Below, piece by piece: positions 1-5,859 of a stretch of 12,371 bases of DNA. Location: contig JABUQX010053341.1 in the NCBI GenBank assembly GCA_015478945.1, positions 12,501 through 24,871 on the forward strand, in the 5' to 3' direction. The notes beneath the pieces are model-generated. The model saw only the letters and a program-made list of their open reading frames with translations, was not told the DNA's origin and did not search any database. The stretch comes from Trachelipus rathkii (taxonomy: Eukaryota > Arthropoda > Malacostraca > Isopoda > Trachelipodidae). Positions within the stretch are counted from its first letter, which is position 1. Every line of letters begins with the position of its first letter. The position numbers were made by a program, and so were the translations under genes.

Positions 1-819
1 CATTTATATAATTGTGAACATTTTGACATTTATTAACAATCCGAAAAGTGCTAATAAACTTAACTTTCTTAATTTTTATGAATTACGACAATAATTTATT
101 TATGTAAATATAGAACTATAAAAATAAAGAAATAAAACTGAACAATCTTTCATAAACATTTCTATACAAGGAGTAATCATCACAAGGAATACTTAGCAGC
201 GTTACTAGGTATTGTATTCACTAATAGAGGCTGTAGTTTTAAGCTAAACGCTATAGAAATTGGAAAATTCCTAGGACCTAAAAACACCCGACAAAAAGCT
301 TCTTGTTTTGTAATAACGCATCAAGAGCGGTATATTGATCTCGAAAACTAAGGGGTTTTGAGGAAACAGTCGTAAACAAAATAGTCTCTATAATTAAAGC
401 TATAAACTTCAGCAGCCCAGTAATGGCGCACCGAATTTTTTAACGGGACCTATTTAGAGCTGAGATAAAAGCCTAAAGTCCTATCCGGAAGAAGGAAGTA
501 AAGCACTTACATTAAACAGTGAAAATAACTGCAAAAATTTCAAAAGAAATATTGATTTCCTAAATTGGTGACGTCCACATAAGCCCAGACAAATCGTATA
601 TTCGGAGTAAACGAAACTCCGAAAATTTTCATTAACAACAAGACGTCCACAATTCCAAGAAGGAAACACCAAAGGAACAAGGTCAAAATCGCCATCTAAA
701 TGGTAAAAAGGTCAGTTTAAATTTCTCAAATTGTATCTGTTTTCATAGTATTAATCCCCGACTTGCAGTGGATCCAAAAGAGATCACAAGTCAAAAAGTG
801 CCAATATAAATACTTTATA

Positions 820-822
<3 letters not shown>
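1..822. other. AT-rich non-coding sequence, no gene seen
   Basis: This stretch is AT-rich, non-repetitive DNA with stops in all frames. The longest minus-strand frame (about 481-672, 63 codons) matches no family I know and has no convincing start context. I looked here for a 5' LTR by seeking segments shared with the DNA downstream of pol (10748-11137) and found none. It may be host flank or a diverged element remnant. Confidence 0.6.
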
Positions 823-873
<51 letters not shown>

Positions 874-889
874 TATATATAAATATATA
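823..889. repeat. (AT)n microsatellite
   Basis: A pure AT run of about 45 bases spans 823-867, followed by shorter AT runs interrupted by single G and A bases up to about 889. It gives a spurious isoleucine/tyrosine ORF on the minus strand. Confidence 0.95.
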
Positions 890-1297
890 GTCGTATTTGT
901 ATTTGTTTCCACATAAATTTTGCACAAGTACGTAAAGAGAAATATAGAGGCAGTGTAATCACTAAAAATCCCTTAAAAGTCACTTAGAAAAACTTTACGC
1001 GATTAGAGTAAAACATTGCACTTGTTTTTAACACAATCTATCTGTTAAAGAAAATTTTTTTCAATCCCACAAATCTTTTCTCTCTAAAAATAGTTAAATA
1101 GAAGAACACTATTAACAATAAACCATTTCAATTGCTTACAAAAACATTCTTTTAAAAGTTCTTACTATAAACAATAAGAAAGAAAGCAAAAACTTTATTA
1201 AAGCCACTTTGCATCTATAATTAGTAACATAATCTATTACAGACCGGAAGTCTGTTTGTGAAGAAATATTGAAGCGTCTAAAGAACAATTTCTAGAC

Positions 1298-1300
<3 letters not shown>
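890..1300. other. AT-rich non-coding sequence, no gene seen
   Basis: Unique AT-rich DNA between two AT microsatellites. No ORF of useful length, no RNA gene, and no repeat shared with other parts of the window was seen. Confidence 0.55.
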
Positions 1301-1376
<76 letters not shown>

Positions 1377-1383
1377 TATAGAG

Positions 1384-1412
<29 letters not shown>
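1301..1412. repeat. (AT)n microsatellite, three interrupted runs
   Basis: Three AT runs at roughly 1301-1337, 1339-1372 and 1384-1412 are separated by short interruptions (a single G, and a GTTATATAGAG-like spacer). This pattern is typical of an old, interrupted dinucleotide array. Confidence 0.95.
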
Positions 1413-1415
<3 letters not shown>

Positions 1416-1438
1416 ATTATATATTTAAGAACATTCAT

Positions 1439-1557
1439 ATTATTATTATATATTATATATATTATTGCCATTATTATTATTATTATTATATTACATATTA
1501 TTATATATATTATATTACATTTATATTATTATTATGTTATATACATATATATTATTA

Positions 1558-1596
<39 letters not shown>

Positions 1597-1692
1597 TATT
1601 ATTATATTATATTATATTATATTATACATATATATATATATATATATATTATTATTATTATATTATTATTATTATTATTATTATATATATTA
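1439..1692. repeat. Compound ATT/TTA and AT microsatellite
   Basis: This is a mixture of TAT/ATT trinucleotide runs and AT dinucleotide runs. The open frame at 1465-1707 on the plus strand is only tyrosine, isoleucine and leucine from the repeat and is not a gene. Confidence 0.93.
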
Positions 1693-1743
1693 CATATACA
1701 TACGTGACAGAACAAATACACACAACGATAAAGTGTGTGTGCA

Positions 1744-1760
1744 GTACCCATTTTGGGTAC
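1744..1760. repeat. Short perfect inverted repeat (hairpin)
   Basis: GTACCCA (1744-1750) and its exact reverse complement TGGGTAC (1754-1760) flank a TTT loop. GTGT-type bases upstream and ACAC downstream could extend the stem past a small bulge. It stands out as a GC-containing stem next to pure AT repeats. No function is assigned. Confidence 0.6.
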
Positions 1761-2042
1761 ACACCAAGAAGTAGCCTTGAACTTTCATATTCCTGGAAAA
1801 TTAGGAAAATAGTAGTACTTTTATGAGCGAAAACGCTACGCGCCCTAATAACAGCAACATTTCATATTCTATTGTTCATATTACGCTGTAATATTTTGTT
1901 TGCATTTTATATCAAAAACTATAGAGTCTTATTTTCTCGAACCCCCTATATCAAATTTAAAAATCCCCGATTTCTTTAAAGTATAAAAAGGTGAATAATA
2001 AGTAGATAGAGATTTGAGTATATAAATATATATAGTGATGTA

Positions 2043-2046
<4 letters not shown>
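1761..2046. other. AT-rich non-coding spacer
   Basis: Unique sequence between the compound microsatellite and the next AT array. All frames are closed by stops and no element signature was recognised. Confidence 0.5.

Positions 2047-2119
<73 letters not shown>
2047..2119. repeat. (AT)n microsatellite, about 36 units
   Basis: An uninterrupted AT dinucleotide run of about 73 bases. It is followed by a C/T-rich stretch (about 2125-2165) containing T runs. The minus-strand ORF across it is a repeat artefact. Confidence 0.96.
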
Positions 2120-2123
<4 letters not shown>

Positions 2124-2164
2124 AGTCTACTCCACTTTTTTTCTTTTTTTTTCCCCTTTTTTTT

Positions 2165-2323
2165 ATTCATATTATTACATATTATTATTATATTATTATT
2201 ATATATATATATATATATAGTTATATATATTGTTGTTGGTTATTATTATTATTATTATTTTTATATTACATATTATTATTATTATTATTATTACATATTA
2301 TTATTATTACATATATTATTATA

Positions 2324-2356
<33 letters not shown>

Positions 2357-2372
2357 ATATTATTATTATTGT
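2165..2372. repeat. ATT/TAT trinucleotide microsatellite with AT runs
   Basis: Repeated ATT units, interrupted by ACATATT motifs and one short AT run near 2200-2220. This is low-complexity DNA with no coding signal. Confidence 0.92.
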
Positions 2373-2469
2373 GATAGTAAATTAATAAAATCCCTTTTTA
2401 ATAGGTGAAAATCCATTCCTCAAATCTTTATAAGATTCTTCCAAAATGTGGACTTTTTCCCATTGCCAT

Positions 2470-2705
2470 ATTATTATATATATAGTTATTATTATTATAT
2501 ACATACATATATATGTATTATTATTATTATACATATATATTATTATTAATATTATATATATATATATTTACAGGTGGTAATTTCTTGCTTGTGTGTAAAT
2601 TCCATTATTTTATATATAAATATATATATTATATATATATATATATATTATATATATATATATATATTATTATGTTATTATGTTATTATTATTATTATAT
2701 ATTAT
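2470..2705. repeat. Mixed AT and ATT simple repeats
   Basis: Alternating AT dinucleotide and ATT trinucleotide runs surround a short unique patch at about 2570-2610. ORFs here encode only tyrosine and isoleucine runs. Confidence 0.85.
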
Positions 2706-2727
2706 AAAGAAAGAAAAAAGATATATA

Positions 2728-2730
<3 letters not shown>

Positions 2731-2804
<74 letters not shown>
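2731..2804. repeat. (AT)37 microsatellite just upstream of gag
   Basis: A pure AT tract of about 74 bases, the longest in the window. It ends 93 bases before the first gag ATG, where a retrotransposon's primer binding site or untranslated leader would be expected. It therefore either expanded inside the element's leader or marks the point at which the 5' part of the element was lost. Confidence 0.95.
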
Positions 2805-2807
<3 letters not shown>

Positions 2808-2897
2808 ATTTTTTTGTGTAAACAAAAGAAATAAAGGTATTAAAATTTTAATATAATTTAAGTAGTGGAGAGCCAGTACAAGAAGGCTCGGTAGTAA

Positions 2898-3371
2898 ATG
2901 TCCCAAGGGTCGGATCGACCTACCACTCCTGAGAGATCACCACTTAGTCCCCCGGAGACCCCGGTATCAGTAGCTACACAGCAACACACACATACACCAC
3001 CACACACACCTACATTAGTGTTAGAAAATCCTTTAAATATGGCGGGAGAAGACGAACGTAACGAGAGAGAAAATATGACGGCAGTAAATGTGAACCGACT
3101 TTTTATGTCCAAGATTAAAATTCCAATTTTGGATGGGCCCCCACAGATTGGTGCCGCATCCACTGGTCCCCATGTGAACTCGTGGTTAAAAATACTTGAG
3201 CACAACTTCGCGCAAGAGGGTATAACCAAGGACCAAGAAAAAATCACGTGTGCCCTTGTACATATAAGCGCAGATGCTAACTCCTCAGCGAGAATAGCGC
3301 TAGAAGCGACCCCAGAGCTTTCTGAAACGACTTCTTACGATGAATTTAAGAAGATACTACTTGAAAATTAA
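2898..3371 (+). CDS. gag: Gag, amino-terminal part, ends at an in-frame stop
   Basis: This 157-residue frame encodes the start of the structural Gag polyprotein, which would assemble the cytoplasmic virus-like particle. Residues 1-50 are a proline/threonine-rich, low-complexity leader with a histidine/threonine run from CA repeats. From about residue 70 the sequence is capsid-like: a PILDGPPQIG segment, then VNSWLKILEHNF, the W-helix pattern common at the start of Gypsy capsids. The frame closes at TAA 3369-3371 in the middle of the capsid fold and continues in the same frame directly afterwards. ATG 2898 follows immediately on an in-frame TAA (2895-2897). A second ATG at 3039 has a better context (A at -3, G at +4) and could be the true start. 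The assignment rests on fold-like pattern and position, not on a strict motif. Confidence 0.75.
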   Translation: MSQGSDRPTTPERSPLSPPETPVSVATQQHTHTPPHTPTLVLENPLNMAGEDERNERENMTAVNVNRLFMSKIKIPILDGPPQIGAASTGPHVNSWLKILEHNFAQEGITKDQEKITCALVHISADANSSARIALEATPELSETTSYDEFKKILLEN

Positions 3372-4367
3372 GCTCCTTTGACGTCATTTCGCGTTTGGGA
3401 GTTATTTGAAGAATTTTCAACGATGAAATGGGGTAAAAGTTCGACCCTAGCGACTTTTTGTCACAAGCTAAGAAGACTGGTGACAGAGTTCTCTGAAGAA
3501 CTCGAATTGAGATATGGTATAATAGTGAGTAAAGAGATGAGAAGAGTATTGTTGTGGGGTAACACTTATATGAAGTTCACAGATGCAAAGACTAAAGAGA
3601 GAGTGGCAAAGATCTTTACTAAAGAAAATACAGCTTCTGAATTAATAAGTAAACTTAGTGCAAAAAAGATAGATAATAGACGAAGAGCTGAAGATAAAAT
3701 AAGCGCGATAGGAGATAATTTTGAAAGAGGGATAAAGAGAAATGAAAATAGATTTGACAATAGAGGTAATAGACCACAATTTCAACCAGCAAGTTCAGCA
3801 GAAAGGTACCGAAAACCTGGTAATAATTGGCCAAAAGATTATGACCGCAAATATAGAAGAGGTAATTACGATCCTCATTACAGTAGGGATCACAAGTATC
3901 CCAGGACATACAATAATCCCGGTTCCTATAAATACAGGAACAATAGAGCTAGAAGTAGTAGTAGGCAAAGGCAACGATTTAGAAGTACAAGTCCTATGCC
4001 GAGACGACCCCAGACATGGTCGACTAACAATGAAGTAGGAGATGATTCAACGCCCACGAGAGGGGTACGTTGGAATAAATTCAATCGGTCAAGAAGGGGC
4101 AGCAGTTCCCCCAGTCCGAGATTCACTCCTGAAAAGGGAACAAACCAAAAAGCAAATCGCCATGAGTATAAGGTAAATAAAGTGTCAGATGCAGTAGTTT
4201 CTGGAGCTGGAACTTCTCCTGTGCAGAATACCAGACAGACGCATCGCTCTCTTTCCAAGGAAGAGCTACAACGAGACTCATACGAAGAACCGTCCAGTTC
4301 AGAAGAAGATTCGGATGAAGCAGAGTATATTAGAGGTAAAATACACAAGAATTGTAAAATATTGTGA
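3372..4367 (+). CDS. gag: Gag, carboxy-terminal capsid and basic nucleic-acid-binding region
   Basis: This is the same frame as the upstream Gag segment, separated only by the TAA at 3369-3371, so the two are one broken gene. The first 100 residues are helical and capsid-like (RVWELFEEF, then charged helices). Next comes a long region rich in arginine, asparagine, tyrosine and serine (about 3700-4140), with RNNRARSSSRQRQRFR as its core. It is then followed by a serine/glutamate-rich acidic tail (PSSSEEDSDEAEY). There is no CX2CX4HX4C zinc knuckle; the basic region probably takes over RNA binding, as glycine/arginine boxes do in some other retroelements. The first ATG after the stop is well inside the segment, so this is a continuation rather than a new gene. 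It ends at TGA 4365-4367, overlapping the next frame. Confidence 0.8.
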   Translation, partial: APLTSFRVWELFEEFSTMKWGKSSTLATFCHKLRRLVTEFSEELELRYGIIVSKEMRRVLLWGNTYMKFTDAKTKERVAKIFTKENTASELISKLSAKKIDNRRRAEDKISAIGDNFERGIKRNENRFDNRGNRPQFQPASSAERYRKPGNNWPKDYDRKYRRGNYDPHYSRDHKYPRTYNNPGSYKYRNNRARSSSRQRQRFRSTSPMPRRPQTWSTNNEVGDDSTPTRGVRWNKFNRSRRGSSSPSPRFTPEKGTNQKANRHEYKVNKVSDAVVSGAGTSPVQNTRQTHRSLSKEELQRDSYEEPSSSEEDSDEAEYIRGKIHKNCKIL

Positions 4368-4548
4368 GACCCACAACAAGGGGAAAGGCGATCAGAAAAT
4401 GGTAAGAAAGCTAACCCATCGTACAATAAGCGAAAGCGGATCAGACAATGAGATGGTGGAACTCATTAAAAAGGAGCAGTGTGCTAAGATACAGAACAAA
4501 GCTTTTTTAGAAAAGGCAAGGCGTCGCGCATGCGCACCACAAGAGTAG
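4315..4548 (+). CDS. Gag carboxy-terminal extension in the +1 frame
   Basis: This 77-codon frame overlaps the end of the main gag frame by 53 bases and runs on for about 180 more. Its sequence is charged (KGKGDQKMVRKL, SGSDNEMVELIKKEQ) and resembles a continuing Gag tail, so I read it as gag displaced by a one-base insertion or deletion around 4330-4365. A separate small protein starting at ATG 4315 is the alternative. Near its end it contains a T TTT TTA heptamer (4503-4509) in the phase needed for -1 frameshifting into the protease frame. It ends at TAG 4546-4548. No zinc knuckle or other known motif is present. Confidence 0.5.
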   Translation: MKQSILEVKYTRIVKYCETHNKGKGDQKMVRKLTHRTISESGSDNEMVELIKKEQCAKIQNKAFLEKARRRACAPQE

Positions 4549-5150
4549 AAAACCTATTCGAGGAAGCACCACGCGGCAGAGTAGCTTCAAATATGGATAA
4601 TAAGACACCATTGCCGCACAAAGTGTGTAATATTAGGCACGCGGAGCAAAACAATTTTGCACCACACCGCACCAGAGTCGCCGCATATTATTTAAATTGT
4701 AGTATTTTAAGCAATAATAATAAGTTTTATCATAAAGAACGAGCTTTTATCGATACAGGATCGTCCCTTAACATTCTTAAATACACACACTTTAACGATT
4801 TAGAAGGTAGTTTTGATTTAATTTCTAAAGACATTAAACGTGTAATACAGGTGTACGGAATCACCACACTTACACTAGAAATAGCTAATAAAACTTGTCA
4901 GTTTAAATTTGTTATAGTAGGAGATAACTGTGATTTCGAAGGTAATCTCATTTTAGGCTGCGATATATTGTCACAGACACCACTCATATTCGATTTTAAG
5001 GATAAGAAGTGCTATTTCAAAGAGGAAAGTAGCACAGGTTTAAAAGTAGATGTGAATAATCCGATACCTTTAATGGTAGATAAAAAGATCCGCGAAAATG
5101 GTGGACAAGGAATGTTCCAACCAACGATCGAATACAATCTGCGAAAATAG
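4488..5150 (+). CDS. pro: Retropepsin-type aspartic protease
   Basis: The product is the pepsin-like protease that cuts the Gag-Pol precursor inside the particle; it acts as a homodimer, each subunit giving one Asp-Thr-Gly. The active-site motif is AFIDTGSSLNIL (D at 4752-4754, residue 75 counted from ATG 4530). A second conserved block, NLILGCDIL (ILG at 4950-4958, residues 141-143), matches the hydrophobic-hydrophobic-Gly flap partner of retropepsins. The spacing of about 67 residues is within the family's range. The frame is open from 4488, upstream of its first ATG (4530), as expected of a domain entered by frameshifting rather than by its own start. After residue 170 the sequence is an undefined charged linker, closed by TAG 5148-5150. 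The next frame begins inside its last 70 bases. Confidence 0.85.
   Translation, partial: DTEQSFFRKGKASRMRTTRVENLFEEAPRGRVASNMDNKTPLPHKVCNIRHAEQNNFAPHRTRVAAYYLNCSILSNNNKFYHKERAFIDTGSSLNILKYTHFNDLEGSFDLISKDIKRVIQVYGITTLTLEIANKTCQFKFVIVGDNCDFEGNLILGCDILSQTPLIFDFKDKKCYFKEESSTGLKVDVNNPIPLMVDKKIRENGGQGMFQPTIEYNLRK
4503..4509 (+). promoter_or_regulatory. Candidate -1 ribosomal frameshift site (T TTT TTA)
   Basis: In the upstream frame the codons are GCT TTT TTA, so the heptamer reads X XXY YYZ, the canonical simultaneous-slippage arrangement. A -1 slip places the ribosome exactly in the protease frame, which is open from 4488 to 5147. The two frames overlap at 4488-4548 and the heptamer lies inside the overlap. 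Downstream, 4526-4535 is a GC-rich palindrome (GCGCATGCGC) in otherwise AT-rich DNA, which could form a short stem. It begins 16 bases after the heptamer, farther than usual, so the stimulatory structure is uncertain. U UUU UUA is known to work in retroviruses such as HIV-1. Confidence 0.6.
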
Positions 5151-5859
5151 GACATCAGGAACAACGGAGAAACGCTGGCAGCAACGGAGGAAGAAGGTAA
5201 GACGTCGTAGACCGAACAAGAGATCGGGCCGATGCAATAGTACTTATGAATATACCCGTGCAGACCTTTGGCGACAACAACCGAATCCTGTATGGCAGAG
5301 AGGCAGAAGATTTAACCGATATAATAATAGAAAGAACTGGCAAAGAAATAAAAGAAATAAGCGCATAAATCATAGAAATAGGCGCAGAAATAGGCGCAGA
5401 AATAGAGGCTGGTACCATAATAATAATAGGTACTCAAGAAACAGCCAAGATGATGCCGAAGACTGGTACGAAGATACCAGTAGAGGGAGGTATAAAAGAC
5501 CGCCTCAAACTCACATGGATGATGTTTTTGAAGGTGACTTGTATTGTTATAAAGTCTCAAGAACTCCGGATCTATATGTAATCCGTGAGGAAGATACCGA
5601 AGAAGAATCAGACACCCTTGAAAAGGACTCTGAAAGCGATGTCCAGAGTGGCGATAACCGCACTCATATGGAGTACGCGCTTGAAACGGCAAATATGATA
5701 CAGCGCACTGGCAAATATACAGATGAAGACTCATACACATCCCTTGATGAGAATGAGCATAATGGTCAATCATCTGATTCCGATTTAGAAAATAATTATA
5801 GTGAGAATGAGCACAGCGCTCACGAGTTAGATTATGAGGATTTTATTCTATCCACCTGA
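5080..5859 (+). CDS. Basic then acidic low-complexity Pol segment between protease and RT
   Basis: This frame is open for 259 codons (first ATG at 5098) and links the protease frame to the RT frame with overlaps of about 71 and 29 bases. Its first half is extremely rich in arginine and asparagine (for example NKRINHRNRRRNRRRNRG, helped by a 12-base tandem repeat at 5354-5409). Its second half is rich in glutamate, aspartate and serine (EEDTEEESDTLEKDSESD). No enzyme domain is recognised. The basic part could bind nucleic acid, like the Gag tail. I think it belongs to the same polyprotein and was displaced by indels near 5100 and 5840; a separate protein from ATG 5098 cannot be excluded. Other frames are full of stops, which supports this one. 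Confidence 0.6.
   Translation: MKRSAKMVDKECSNQRSNTICENRTSGTTEKRWQQRRKKVRRRRPNKRSGRCNSTYEYTRADLWRQQPNPVWQRGRRFNRYNNRKNWQRNKRNKRINHRNRRRNRRRNRGWYHNNNRYSRNSQDDAEDWYEDTSRGRYKRPPQTHMDDVFEGDLYCYKVSRTPDLYVIREEDTEEESDTLEKDSESDVQSGDNRTHMEYALETANMIQRTGKYTDEDSYTSLDENEHNGQSSDSDLENNYSENEHSAHELDYEDFILST
5354..5409 (+). repeat. Short 12-base tandem repeat coding for arginine-rich peptide
   Basis: The unit GAAATAGGCGCA occurs at 5375-5386 and 5387-5398, with a partial copy from 5399 and a one-base variant at 5354-5365. Read in the frame of the surrounding ORF it gives the Arg-Arg-Arg-Asn repeat. Slippage of this unit probably expanded the basic tract. Confidence 0.75.

Noticed and set aside
481..672. Minus-strand 63-codon ORF as a small gene
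   Set aside because: Short, unrecognised, without start context or supporting neighbours.
2866..2883. TGG at 2866 as a primer binding site
   Set aside because: The following bases do not clearly match the 3' end of any tRNA I could recall, and no LTR end precedes it.
1465..2906. Several ORFs of 60-86 codons on both strands made of Tyr/Ile/Leu
   Set aside because: They are translations of AT and ATT microsatellites, with no non-repeat coding content.
2858..3247. Minus-strand ORF of 129 codons opposite gag
   Set aside because: It is antisense to a real coding frame, with a cysteine/valine run from the CA repeat and no recognisable domain.
3742..4038. Globular-looking alternative frame inside gag, rich in Ile, Val, Gly and Glu
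   Set aside because: It is the +1 shadow of an Arg/Asn/Tyr-rich frame: AGA, AAT and TAT codons read one base later give Ile, Glu and Gly. The main gag frame is open on both sides.
5201..5580. Alternative frame with a plausible protein-like stretch (for example IVLMNIPVQTFGDNNRILYG)
   Set aside because: It contains stops at 5198 and 5366 and does not join the protease or RT frame. The same +1 shadow effect explains it, while the Arg-rich frame is open for 259 codons. Overprinting is not excluded but not supported.
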